64,000 bases of DNA, from positions 248,001 to 312,000 of the forward strand of contig NZ_JACKZC010000007.1 of assembly GCF_014212495.1 (NCBI RefSeq), in the 5' to 3' direction. Below the pieces are notes generated by a model. The model was not told the DNA's origin. It ran no database searches and worked only from the letters and a program-made list of their open reading frames with translations. The stretch is from Pontibacter sp. Tf4 (GTDB lineage: Bacteria; Bacteroidota; Bacteroidia; Cytophagales; Hymenobacteraceae). A program made the position numbers and the translations under genes. Positions 34,326 to 42,153 of this stretch are shown piece after piece. Positions within the stretch are counted from its first letter, which is position 1, and every line of letters begins with the position of its first letter.

Positions 34326-34775
34326 CTATAGTTTGTAAAGACCTAGCAGCGTGCGCAGCTCCTGCTAGCGTCTGGGTCTATAGTTGCCTTTGCTTACTGC
34401 TTGAACCAAGTCATTGTTATATAGCTGCTTTCAATCCTGGGAGCTCTACTTACCTATCGTTTTATAGTTTCGTTGGCTCCCTCCCGGGCCGAGAGGCCCC
34501 GTCTTCGGGCATCGCGCTGCTTTCGCTTCCTTGGTTCCTTGCGTCGCCATGCCTGACGGCACCGGAACCTCTCGAGGCGCTCAACCCAAAGACTAAAATT
34601 AGTTCGATAGGTTATGATATAACTATAGTTACTGTATCCATTCTTCGTTAAAGCAGATCTGTTTTTATCGTGGCTATAGTTACTTAGGGCAGGCTGCGCC
34701 CGCCTGTTTATGGTATGTAACTATAAAACTATAGTTGAACTATAGAACTATAACTTAAACTATAGTAAGGCAGAG

Positions 34776-34811
34776 TTCCCCTCCTTGGCTAAGGAGGGGC
34801 AGGGGTGGTTT
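34776..34811. repeat. Solo GC-rich REP-like repeat
   Basis: TTCCCCTCCTTGGCTAAGG then AGGGGCAGGGGTGGTTT. It shares its layout (CCCCTCC hairpin followed by a GGGGTGG tail) with the perfect inverted pair at 48695-48838. Confidence 0.65.
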
Positions 34812-34931
34812 GACAAACAGCAACTATAGAACAATAGTTACAACTATGGTAATAGCCCAAATCCTGCTAATCCTTTAATCCTGTAAATCCTGATTCAGAC
34901 AAACCCCAAACCATAAAACTCCGTTTAAAAA

Positions 34932-34963
34932 TTTGCTAACGAACGTTAGGTTGTTTACATTTG
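34932..34963 (+). promoter_or_regulatory. TetR/paa promoter with an operator in the spacer
   Basis: A -33 TTTG (34932-34935) and -7 TACATTTG (34956-34963) are 20 bp apart. The perfect inverted repeat CTAACG-AA-CGTTAG (34936-34949) fills the spacer. It ends 10 bp before the TetR start, a typical autorepression layout. Confidence 0.7.
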
Positions 34964-34973
34964 TTAGCTATAT

Positions 34974-35552
34974 ATGGAAGTAACTTTGAGCAGAAAAGAA
35001 CAGATAGAACAAACCGCAACGGCACTTTTCAGAAAAAGGGGCTTTTCGGCAACGTCTATGCGCGACCTGGCGAATGAACTGGGCATTGAAGCTGCCAGTA
35101 TTTACTCTCATATAAAATCAAAGGAGGAGATTCTGCAGCGTGTGTGTTTCCGGATGGCCAATGAGTTTTTTGATGCCATTGAGCTGGCCGATGTACGCGA
35201 TGCTTCTGCTTCTGAAAGACTACAGGCTGCTATTACAGCACACGTGCAGGTACTTACCCGAAACACCGAAGCTGCTGCTGTTTTTTTATATGAATGGCGC
35301 CACTTAAGCGAGCCGCACCATGCTGAATTCCTGGCACTGCGTAACCGCTACGAAGAGCACTTCCGGGAAATAATACGGGAAGGCATTAAAGCCGGCGAGT
35401 TTATAGTTCCTGATGAGAAATTTGCTGTTTTAACGATACTTTCGGCGCTGAACTGGATTCACACCTGGTATAAGCCCGAAGGAAAAATGAACGCCGAAGA
35501 AATTGCCGCTAACCTGGCAACTATGCTACTAAACGGACTGAAACAAACTTAA
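34974..35552 (+). CDS. TetR/AcrR family transcriptional regulator
   Basis: A 192-residue repressor. The N-terminal helix-turn-helix reads QIEQTATALFRKRGFSATSM then RDLANELGIEAASIYSHIKSK (about 8-50), and the rest is a helical ligand domain. It is directly upstream of paaABCD on the same strand, so it probably controls phenylacetate catabolism (PaaR-like), with phenylacetyl-CoA a likely inducer by analogy. A palindromic operator lies within its own promoter. The gap to paaA (83 bp) has a GC-rich hairpin. Confidence 0.9.
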   Translation: MEVTLSRKEQIEQTATALFRKRGFSATSMRDLANELGIEAASIYSHIKSKEEILQRVCFRMANEFFDAIELADVRDASASERLQAAITAHVQVLTRNTEAAAVFLYEWRHLSEPHHAEFLALRNRYEEHFREIIREGIKAGEFIVPDEKFAVLTILSALNWIHTWYKPEGKMNAEEIAANLATMLLNGLKQT

Positions 35553-35579
35553 TATACGCCAAACACAAACTAACTAATC

Positions 35580-35604
35580 GCCGGGCTGCCACCTACAGTC
35601 CGGC
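35580..35604 (+). promoter_or_regulatory. GC-rich hairpin between the tetR gene and paaA
   Basis: GCCGGGCTG and CAGTCCGGC can pair around a 7-nt loop. There is no strong T-run, so it may attenuate or separate messages rather than fully terminate. Confidence 0.4.
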
Positions 35605-35635
35605 ACCTTTACTGAACCTTTAAACTATAGATATT

Positions 35636-36622
35636 ATGTACGGAGGAGGAAATGTTTTTGAAGCTACCAAATTCGATGATGTGCAGGTGGAAGATCCTGT
35701 AAAATTAGCCGAGTTTGAAGCACGCATCGCTCGTGGCGAGAAAATAGAGCCAACTGACTGGATGCCCGAACTATACCGCAAGCAGCTGATCCGCATGATC
35801 GAGCAGCATGCACACTCAGAGATCATTGGCGCCCTGCCAGAAGGAACCTGGATCACGCGTGCTCCGGGCTTTCGTCGTAAAATGGCGCAAATGGCGAAAG
35901 TGCAGGACGAAGTAGGCCACGCACAACTACTATATTCTGCTGCTGAAACATTGGGCAAGTCGCGTGAGCAAATGCTGACCGACCTGATCAACGGTAAATC
36001 AAAATACTCAAACGTATTCAACTACCCTGCCTTTACCTGGGCAGACTCTAACATCATCTCCTGGCTGATTGATGCGGGTGCTATAGTTAACCAGATGGCA
36101 AATGCCAAAGGTAGCTATGGTCCTTACTCCAGAGCACTGGAGCGTATCTGTGCCGAAGAAGCTTTCCACCTGAAGTATGGCCACGATGCTGTGGTACACA
36201 TGGCAACCGGTACACCGAAGCAGCGCGAAATGATACAGGCTGCGCTTAACCGCTGGTGGCCACCTATCATGACCTTCTTCGGACCATCTGATAAAATGAG
36301 TACCCACACCGAAACACTGATGCGCTGGAAAGTGAAGATGGCATCGAACGACGAATGCCGTCAGCAGTTCCTGGATATGTATGTGCCCAAAATCTGGGAG
36401 CTTGGCTTAACTGTTCCGGATCCGAAACTGAAAAAGAACATGGAAACCGGCCAGTGGGAATACACCGAGCCGGATTGGGATGAGTTTAAGCGCGTGATCA
36501 ACGGTGATGGCCCTTGCAACGCCGAGCGCCTTGCCGTACGCCGTACTGCCGAAGAGCGCGGTGCCTGGGTTCGCAGAGCCCTGCTTAACCCGAAAGCGAA
36601 ATACGTAAAGCCACTGGCGTAG
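35636..36622 (+). CDS. paaA: 1,2-phenylacetyl-CoA epoxidase, catalytic subunit A
   Basis: Di-iron subunit of the PaaABC(D)E monooxygenase that epoxidises the ring of phenylacetyl-CoA. The 328-residue ferritin-like protein shows Glu/His iron-ligand segments in [27 protein letters not shown] and [15 protein letters not shown]. The start follows GATATT and gives MYGGGNVFE, usual for PaaA. First structural gene of paaABCD. Confidence 0.96.
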   Translation: MYGGGNVFEATKFDDVQVEDPVKLAEFEARIARGEKIEPTDWMPELYRKQLIRMIEQHAHSEIIGALPEGTWITRAPGFRRKMAQMAKVQDEVGHAQLLYSAAETLGKSREQMLTDLINGKSKYSNVFNYPAFTWADSNIISWLIDAGAIVNQMANAKGSYGPYSRALERICAEEAFHLKYGHDAVVHMATGTPKQREMIQAALNRWWPPIMTFFGPSDKMSTHTETLMRWKVKMASNDECRQQFLDMYVPKIWELGLTVPDPKLKKNMETGQWEYTEPDWDEFKRVINGDGPCNAERLAVRRTAEERGAWVRRALLNPKAKYVKPLA

Positions 36623-36630
36623 CCTGTGGC

Positions 36631-36734
36631 AATTAGAAATTCAAAATTATGAATTAGAAATTGATCTGGCGTGCCAGGCTATAGTTCTAAACAGCCATTT
36701 CTAATTTCTAATTTCTAATTTTTAATTCATAATT
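36631..36734. repeat. AT-rich inverted-repeat element between paaA and paaB
   Basis: Left arm built of AATTAGAAATT words (36631-36662), right arm of AATTTCTAATTTC words and AATTCATAATT (about 36697-36734). The arms are complementary around a GC-richer loop containing GGCGTGCCAGGCTATAGTT. Confidence 0.75.
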
Positions 36735-36741
36735 AAGAAAG

Positions 36742-37380
36742 ATGAGCTTAAAGTCACTTGACCCGAGAGTAACCCGACTGAACCTGCCGGAAGGTGAGGT
36801 TCCTGCCATGGAGCCTAAACCGGAGCTGGATCAGTTTGAAACATACGAAGCCTTCCACCAGAAGAAAGAAGGCACTGCCCACACTTATGTTGGTCCTGTT
36901 CACGCTCCAAACGAAGATGTAGCTTTCCTGTTTGCAAAAGAGCAGTATAGCCGCCGCTTCCCGTGTGTGGGCCTTTGGATTGTTCGTACCGAGAACATAC
37001 AGGTTACTCCTTATGTAGGTGACCAGGAAAATGTGTACGACATCATAACTATAGAGGCGCCAACAGAGCGCAGTGAGCAAGCTGAGCCTTACGAAATCTT
37101 CCACCTGAAGAAGCGTGGCAAGGCGCATGCTCATGCCGGCCGTGTGATGGCAACATCTTACCCGGAAGCATTGGCAGAAGCTAAAAACGCTTTCGGTGAG
37201 AAAGGCCCGATTGTGAACGTGTGGGTAGTAAAATCGAAAGATATACTGCAGTCTGCGGAAGAGGATAAAGATATGTGGACTACTATTCCGGAGAAGAAAT
37301 ACCGCGAGGCCATTGCTTACAAGGTAATGGACAAGATCACGAAGTATAAAGAAGAGAATAAACCTACAACTGCCCAATAA
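36742..37380 (+). CDS. paaB: 1,2-phenylacetyl-CoA epoxidase subunit B, tandem-domain form
   Basis: PaaB bridges PaaA-PaaC heterodimers in the epoxidase complex. Typical PaaB is about 95 residues; this protein has 212 and contains two PaaB-like units. Unit 1 (about 33-90) has YEAFHQKKEGTAHTYVGPV then PCVGLWIVRTENI; unit 2 (about 113-170) has YEIFHLKKRGKAHAHAGRV then PIVNVWVVKSKDI. A short leader and a charged tail flank them. The stop overlaps the paaC start (TAATG). Confidence 0.92.
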   Translation: MSLKSLDPRVTRLNLPEGEVPAMEPKPELDQFETYEAFHQKKEGTAHTYVGPVHAPNEDVAFLFAKEQYSRRFPCVGLWIVRTENIQVTPYVGDQENVYDIITIEAPTERSEQAEPYEIFHLKKRGKAHAHAGRVMATSYPEALAEAKNAFGEKGPIVNVWVVKSKDILQSAEEDKDMWTTIPEKKYREAIAYKVMDKITKYKEENKPTTAQ

Positions 37381-38135
37381 TGAACGAGCAAGCGATAAAA
37401 GACCTGTTATACAAACTGGCTGACGACCAGCTTATACTTGGCCACCGCAACTCCGAGTGGACCGGCTTCGGCCCGATACTGGAAGAGGACATTGCTTTCT
37501 CGTCGATGGCGCAGGATAAAATTGGCCACAGCCTGGCATTTTATACTTTGCTGCAGGAATTAGGCGAAGCTGACCCTGATACCGTTGCCTTTACGCGAAA
37601 CGCCAACCAGTTCCACAACAGCCAGTTGGTAGAGTTGCCAAATGGTGAGTATGATTTCAGCCTGATCCGCCACTTTTTGTACGACAATGCAGAGATCATC
37701 CGTTTTGAGATGCTGGCACAGTCGAGCTACGAGCCGATTACTAAGGTTGCTACGAAGCTTAAAGGGGAAGTGAAATACCACGTGCTGCATGCCAATACCT
37801 GGATCAAAAACCTAGGAACATCTACTGAAGAAGCTATCCTGCGTCTGCAGTCTTCTTTGAATGAAGCGCTGCCTTACGCACTGGGCATGTTCGAGAAATC
37901 AAAATACGAGCAGGAGCTGATTGATGCAGGAGTTTACGCTGGCGAAGAAGCTGTAAAAGTAGAATGGTTAAACCGCATCACGGCTGTAATAGAGAAGACA
38001 GACCTGAAACTGCCGGACCTGGCAACTATAGAACCAAAGTTTGGTGGACGTTACGGCGAGCACACCGAACACCTGCAGCCACTGCTGGACGAGATGGCTG
38101 AAGTGTTTAAGATTGACCCAACTGCTGAATGGTAG
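37380..38135 (+). CDS. paaC: 1,2-phenylacetyl-CoA epoxidase subunit C
   Basis: Structural ferritin-like partner of PaaA. The 251-residue protein has LADDQLILGHRNSEWTGFGP at the N-terminus (a PaaC signature), AQDKIGHSLAFYTLL and YGEHTEHLQPLLDEM near the end. Translationally coupled to paaB by a one-base overlap. Normal length. Confidence 0.95.
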   Translation: MNEQAIKDLLYKLADDQLILGHRNSEWTGFGPILEEDIAFSSMAQDKIGHSLAFYTLLQELGEADPDTVAFTRNANQFHNSQLVELPNGEYDFSLIRHFLYDNAEIIRFEMLAQSSYEPITKVATKLKGEVKYHVLHANTWIKNLGTSTEEAILRLQSSLNEALPYALGMFEKSKYEQELIDAGVYAGEEAVKVEWLNRITAVIEKTDLKLPDLATIEPKFGGRYGEHTEHLQPLLDEMAEVFKIDPTAEW

Positions 38136-38142
38136 TGGTATA

Positions 38143-38209
38143 GTTGCTGGTTATTAGTTATTAGATTTTCTGAAAGGCCAACAACTAATAACTAACAACA
38201 AATAACTAA
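38143..38209. repeat. Gene-less inverted repeat between paaC and paaD, same ends as the four-helix-bundle element
   Basis: Arms 38143-38164 and 38178-38199 match at 18 of 22 positions around a 13-nt loop. The right end (CCAACAAC...TAACTAACAAC...AATAACTA, 38178-38209) matches the right end of the 14431-14880 element at about 27 of 30 positions. Confidence 0.75.
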
Positions 38210-38213
38210 AGAG

Positions 38214-38696
38214 ATGCTGACCAAGGAAAACATATTAACCCTGCTGGAGGAGGTAAAAGACCCTGAAATACCGGTATTGTCGCTGGTGGACCTAGGTGTG
38301 ATTACGGGCGTGGAGATTTCAGATGAAGACCACGTAACCGTGAACATGACACCTACCTTTGCCGGTTGCCCTGCCATGGACTACATGAAAAAAGATGTGG
38401 AACGCACACTGGAAAAACACGGCATCCCCAACTATACGGTTAACATGACTTTCGATAAACCCTGGGACAGCAATAAGCTTAGCGAGAAAGGACGGCAGCA
38501 TCTGAAAGAATTTGGCCTGGCACCACCACCAAAATACGACCTGATCCTGGACCTGGACATTCTGGAGCATGTAAAATGCCCGTACTGCGACAGCGATAAC
38601 ACAGATATGAGAACACCTTTCGGGCCTACGCTTTGCCGATCCATGCATTATTGCAATAACTGTAAGCAAATGTTCGAGCAGTTCAAACCGCTTTAA
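38214..38696 (+). CDS. paaD: Phenylacetate-CoA oxygenase subunit PaaD / MIP18-family protein
   Basis: A 160-residue DUF59-domain protein thought to help assemble iron or Fe-S centres of the epoxidase. It has VKDPEIPVLSLVDLGVITG (about 13-31) with the conserved TFAGCPAMDYM and a C-terminal zinc-ribbon-like set CPYCDSDNTD ... HYCNNCKQMF. Last gene of the paa operon, followed by a strong terminator. Confidence 0.93.
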   Translation: MLTKENILTLLEEVKDPEIPVLSLVDLGVITGVEISDEDHVTVNMTPTFAGCPAMDYMKKDVERTLEKHGIPNYTVNMTFDKPWDSNKLSEKGRQHLKEFGLAPPPKYDLILDLDILEHVKCPYCDSDNTDMRTPFGPTLCRSMHYCNNCKQMFEQFKPL

Positions 38697-38705
38697 CCTG
38701 AGCCC

Positions 38706-38752
38706 AAAAAAACAGAAGAGCCAGCTATAGTTTAGCTGGCTCTTCTGTTTTA
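38706..38752 (+). terminator. Terminator of paaABCD
   Basis: Perfect 16-bp stem AACAGAAGAGCCAGCT / AGCTGGCTCTTCTGTT with a 7-nt loop (ATAGTTT) and a following T-rich run. The loop carries part of the CTATAGTTT word. Confidence 0.85.
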
Positions 38753-38760
38753 TAAAGATA

Positions 38761-39115
38761 CTAATAATGTACAATTACAGAATCCACATTTAGCTCCAGA
38801 ACCTGATGCGCTTCCAAAAGCTGTACAATCGTGTCTATATTCTGTCGGAATAAAGATAATAGCACATTATTCTTAATATTACCAGTTGTAACCAGCAAAA
38901 GCTTTTGCTGGTTGTTTCTTCACCAAAAAGCTCTGCAGAAAATCGGTATCCTTACTGATGACTACTCTTCCATCAATAGCGGCAAAACGTATAATCTCCG
39001 CATCAGGGGTTACATTTTGTTGCGGTAAGTCAAATGTGTGCAGCGTATCAAATCCAAGTTCACGAAGTATTTCCGCCAGCTTATATGGCAACTGCGCGTC
39101 GAGCAGAAACTTCAT
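38761..39115 (-). pseudogene. DUF5615 PIN-like toxin gene with a +1 frameshift
   Basis: The 78-codon frame starting at 39115 (MKFLLDAQLPYKLAEIL, DGRVVISKDTDFLQSF) is a DUF5615 PIN-like protein but ends early at 38879. Moving one base forward within AAAA (about 38897-38900) restores the family's C-terminal half: LLLVTTGNIKNNVLLSLF continuing to a stop at 38761, total about 117 residues, the family length. So one extra A has split the gene, or a sequencing error or programmed shift is present. The acidic PIN residues Asp7 and KDTDF lie before the break. The shift site sits in a 24-bp perfect palindrome. Confidence 0.8.
38890..38913. repeat. 24-bp perfect palindrome at the frameshift
   Basis: The left half is AACCAGCAAAAG and the right half is its exact reverse complement CTTTTGCTGGTT. 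It lies inside the DUF5615 gene and includes the A-run where the frame breaks. Confidence 0.85.
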
Positions 39116-39342
39116 GAAGCCAGCTTATAAACTCCTTTTACTTTAGCTAAACGTGCTGCATAATCTAAACACGCCAGTAAGTCCTGAGTCTCCAAATCGG
39201 GATAATCAGCTAGAATTTCATCTATAATCATACCTGCAGCCAGTAGTTCCAGCATTTGCTCGACTGGATAGCGTAACCCACGTATGGTAGGCTTTCCGTG
39301 GCAGATATCGGGGTTTATAGTAATTCTTTCAGAGAGTTGCAT
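39112..39342 (-). CDS. DUF433 antitoxin-like protein
   Basis: A 76-residue protein (ATG at 39342; a GTG lies one codon upstream). It has the DUF433 pattern: ITINPDICHGKPTIRGLRYPV (about 7-27), LLAAGMIIDEILADYPDLE and a C-terminal helix. DUF433 proteins have a helix-turn-helix-like fold and are predicted antitoxins for DUF5615 PIN-like toxins. Its stop overlaps the toxin start (ATGA). A minus-strand -7 element TATATTTG lies at 39360-39367. Confidence 0.88.
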   Translation of the reverse strand: MQLSERITINPDICHGKPTIRGLRYPVEQMLELLAAGMIIDEILADYPDLETQDLLACLDYAARLAKVKGVYKLAS

Positions 39343-39426
39343 CACTATTTCGTTTTAAACAAATATACATAAAGATACATTAGTTGCCGACCAAGTAATT
39401 ATATAAGAACTCATTGCAACTATAGT

Positions 39427-40215
39427 TTATTTCTCAATCTGACTCTCCCCAAGATACATACCGCATCCAATAAACTCCATGCCTTTGGCTGTAACTTTTA
39501 CGGAATAGGAAGATTGTTTACCCGACATAGTGTCTTCGCAGGGTTGTTCTGTGATTTCAACTACAAGCTCTCCGTTTTCTGATTTGCTGCGGTAGGTTGT
39601 TGTTTTGCCCTTTTGTTCAGGAGATGTAGCGGCAGTTTGCAAGGCTATAGTTTCGGTGGGCAGTGTTTTAAAGTACATGCCTTTTTCCAGGTCAATTTCC
39701 AGCGACCAGCCAGGCTCATTACCGGTAGCTATAAAGTCAATGCCCAGCCTTCGTTTTTCGTCCCACAGTCCCGAGTTATCTTCTGTGTTGTGCATCGTTC
39801 GCCTGAGGGTATAATTCTCGGCCAGACCAGAGGTTATTCTTCGCCCCTGCTGGTCCAGCATATACAGTTCACCGGCTGTTGAAAGATCGAACTGGGTTAT
39901 AGTTGTATCCGGGCCGGAAAGCTGCAATACACCATTTCTGATCTGCCAGGTTCCGGTACGGGTGTAAGGCTCTACCTCCCGTTCCTGGTAGACCATCGTC
40001 TCTTCGAAAGTGTTGTCTTCGTTCAGGTCTAAGTTATAGTTGATGCCCGGGCAGTCGGCACAGGGAATAACACCACTCCAGGTTCCGAACAGCGTGCTGG
40101 GCAGCCTGCTTCCGGCGGGTGCCACGTCCACTGGCTCCGTCGATAGTTCGCTGGTAGTGCAACCAGCTACAATCAGCGTCGCTCCTGCCACTAACACCGT
40201 TAAAATTCTTTTCAT
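39427..40215 (-). CDS. NlpE-like lipoprotein with C-terminal COG3650-type domain
   Basis: A 262-residue lipoprotein: signal peptide with lipobox LIVAGC (Cys about 19). The N-terminal NlpE-like barrel has LFGTWSGVIPCADCPGINYNL with the CxxC pair and GTWQIRNGVLQL (about 43-140). The C-terminal part (about 155-262) has FIATGNEPGWSLEI and EQPCEDTMSGKQSSYSVKV, as in COG3650/MliC-like envelope proteins. NlpE senses surface or copper stress in enterobacteria; that role here is only a guess. A perfect AACTATAGTT overlaps the region just past its stop. Confidence 0.85.
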   Translation of the reverse strand: MKRILTVLVAGATLIVAGCTTSELSTEPVDVAPAGSRLPSTLFGTWSGVIPCADCPGINYNLDLNEDNTFEETMVYQEREVEPYTRTGTWQIRNGVLQLSGPDTTITQFDLSTAGELYMLDQQGRRITSGLAENYTLRRTMHNTEDNSGLWDEKRRLGIDFIATGNEPGWSLEIDLEKGMYFKTLPTETIALQTAATSPEQKGKTTTYRSKSENGELVVEITEQPCEDTMSGKQSSYSVKVTAKGMEFIGCGMYLGESQIEK

Positions 40216-40261
40216 ACTTATACTTTACGGCCTAAACCGGAAGCCGTTCTTATGCTATTCT

Positions 40262-40296
40262 TAAAAATAAAGCCCTGCCACAAGTAGCAGGGCTTT
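40262..40296 (-). terminator. Terminator of the M3 peptidase gene
   Basis: Stem AAAGCCCTGC / GCAGGGCTTT with an 8-nt loop, then TTTATTTTTAA on the minus strand. Confidence 0.8.
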
Positions 40297-40316
40297 CCTA
40301 TAGTTGTTTGCTTAAC

Positions 40317-42047
40317 TTATAGTTGATCCATTTCGTGCTGCACAAAATCGGCCAGACTGCGGATGTACTCCGTACTGAAATCGAATTTAATGCCGGCTGC
40401 TTCGTAAACCTCGCCGATAGATACGGTATAGCCCAGGCTAAGCGCACGTTTGTAAGCGGCTAGACCTTCTGCCGGGTTTTCCTTATAGTTTTTCCAGACG
40501 GCAATGGCGCCTAATTGGGCCATGGCATACTCCACGTAGTAAAACGGCACTTCATAAATGTGCAGCTGCTTTTGCCACATAACAGGCTTGTATTTTTCCA
40601 GTCCTTTCCAGCTTACTGTCAGGTGGTTGAACTGCTCAAATATATTCACCCATTCCTGGTGGCGTTGCGCTGTTGTCTGCTCCGGATGCTCGTAGATCCA
40701 GTGCTGGAATTTATCAACTGTAGCTACCCACGGGAAAGTTTCCAGCACGCTTTCGAGGTGTGTTTTCTTGGCGCGACGTAGCTCATCTTCATCTTCAAAG
40801 AACGTGTCCCAGTAATCCATCGAGATTAGCTCCATCGACATAGATGCCAGTTCAGCAACCTCTGAAGGTGGATGTTTAAAGGAGTTCAGTTCCAGCTCAC
40901 GGGTCAGGAAGGAATGAACAGCATGGCCGCCCTCGTGCAGCATGGTAATCACATCACGCAGACTTGATGTGGCATTCATAAAAATGAAAGGCACGCCAAT
41001 TTCATCAAGCGGATAGTTGTAACCGCCCGGGGCTTTTCCTTTTCTGGATTCCAGATCCAGGTGGCCCATGGCGCGCATCGTAGCCAGACAATCGCCCAGG
41101 TAGGTATCAAGTTTATAGAAGACCTGCACCGTTTTCTCCAGCAGCTCCTCGCCAGACTTAAATGGCTCCAGCGGTTTTTTACCGGATGGGTCTACATCCA
41201 GGTCCCAGGGACGAAGCTCGTCTACACCCAGTTTCTGCTGGCGCTCTTCATCAATCCTGGTAAGTAGCGGAACTATAGTTTCTTTGATGGATGTGTGGAA
41301 ATCGAAGCAATCCTGCGGAGTATAGTCGAAGCGGCCCATAGCGGCAAACATGTAGTCGCGAAAATTACCGAAACCGGCATTTTTGGCAACCTGTGTGCGC
41401 AGGGTCAGCAGCTCATTAAATAGCTCATCCAATTTTTCATTATCCTGATAGCGACGTTCCTGTATCGTTTTCCAGGCATTCTCACGAACAGCACGGTCGT
41501 TCTGCTTCATACGGTCTGCCGCGCGCTGCAGGGTCATCTCTTCGCCTTCCAGGGTTACCGTCATGGCACCGGTAATAGCGGCGTATTGCTGTTGTTTGGT
41601 ACTGATCTCGGTATTAAGCGGAATGTTTTCTTCACGGAAGATCTCCAGCGCACGCTTTACACCACGCAGGTAAATGCGGTACTTCTCCTGGTCCAGCTCT
41701 TTTACATACGGCGACTGCATCAGCTTTTGGTTAAGCTCATGGTCGTAGGGTGCTATCTTGGGATCGATCTCAGAAACAAAGTATTGAAAAGCTTTGGTGC
41801 TTTCTTCATTCTGCGTATCGCAGGTCATCCGGATGTAGCGCCAGCCCATGTCTTCGGAGAGCATGCTCTCCAGTTCGCTGCGGTCGGCCATCCATTTCTC
41901 CAGTTCCTGCACATTAGTTATTTCTCTGCCTTTCAGTTCTTCAAAATAAGGTTGCAGGGCTTCCCAGGTCTCCACCTTAAAATCATCGGGCAGGTAGGTA
42001 CGCGACTTCCGTTCGGGTATAATTAAGTTTGCTGCTGATTTCGTCAT
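40317..42047 (-). CDS. M3 family oligoendopeptidase (PepF-like)
   Basis: Cytoplasmic zinc oligopeptidase of 576 residues from the ATG at 42045-42047 (MTKSAANLIIPERKSR); the 22 codons upstream are hydrophobic, non-homologous and are left out. The zinc motif is MLHEGGHAVHSFL (HExxH, about 357) with the downstream Glu in EVAELASMSMELISMDYW. Length and layout match the Bacteroidota M3 group. It separates paaE from the rest of the paa genes and is transcribed the same way as paaE but after a terminator. Confidence 0.92.
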   Translation of the reverse strand: MTKSAANLIIPERKSRTYLPDDFKVETWEALQPYFEELKGREITNVQELEKWMADRSELESMLSEDMGWRYIRMTCDTQNEESTKAFQYFVSEIDPKIAPYDHELNQKLMQSPYVKELDQEKYRIYLRGVKRALEIFREENIPLNTEISTKQQQYAAITGAMTVTLEGEEMTLQRAADRMKQNDRAVRENAWKTIQERRYQDNEKLDELFNELLTLRTQVAKNAGFGNFRDYMFAAMGRFDYTPQDCFDFHTSIKETIVPLLTRIDEERQQKLGVDELRPWDLDVDPSGKKPLEPFKSGEELLEKTVQVFYKLDTYLGDCLATMRAMGHLDLESRKGKAPGGYNYPLDEIGVPFIFMNATSSLRDVITMLHEGGHAVHSFLTRELELNSFKHPPSEVAELASMSMELISMDYWDTFFEDEDELRRAKKTHLESVLETFPWVATVDKFQHWIYEHPEQTTAQRHQEWVNIFEQFNHLTVSWKGLEKYKPVMWQKQLHIYEVPFYYVEYAMAQLGAIAVWKNYKENPAEGLAAYKRALSLGYTVSIGEVYEAAGIKFDFSTEYIRSLADFVQHEMDQL

Positions 42048-42098
42048 AATGCTAACGTATATTCTAAAAGTGTAATATAAGGACTTCAACTGAAAGTA

Positions 42099-42130
42099 CA
42101 AAAAAAGCCACACCGAATGTGGTATGGCTA
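42099..42130 (-). terminator. Terminator of paaE
   Basis: An imperfect stem AGCCACAC / GTGGTATGGCT is followed on the minus strand by an eight-T run. Confidence 0.65.
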
Positions 42131-42153
42131 CTTAATTTATACGCAGAAGTTTC

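Larger units (their letters stand above)
34081..34973. other. 893-bp repeat-rich intergenic region without a credible gene
   Basis: The region holds many CTATAGTT words (including a perfect AACTATAGTT at 34621-34630), a dispersed-type hairpin repeat at 34291-34325, a GC-rich stretch (about 34470-34580) and a REP-like copy at 34776-34811. The TetR promoter/operator is at its right end. A 126-codon frame at 34271-34651 reads through the repeats and is rejected. Together they make this a repeat sink between two divergent operons. Confidence 0.65.

Noticed and set aside
34271-34651. 126-codon ORF (MFYSFFSVISSVARNL...)
   Set aside because: It reads through a dispersed hairpin repeat and GC-rich repeat sequence; such SVARNL-type frames are typical false ORFs from that repeat.
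36754-37377. 207-codon ORF antisense to paaB
   Set aside because: Lies wholly opposite a clear paaB gene and has no recognisable features.
42048-42113. Hydrophobic N-terminal extension of the M3 peptidase
   Set aside because: M3 oligoendopeptidases of this type are cytoplasmic; the extension spans an intergenic gap and the internal ATG gives the normal start.
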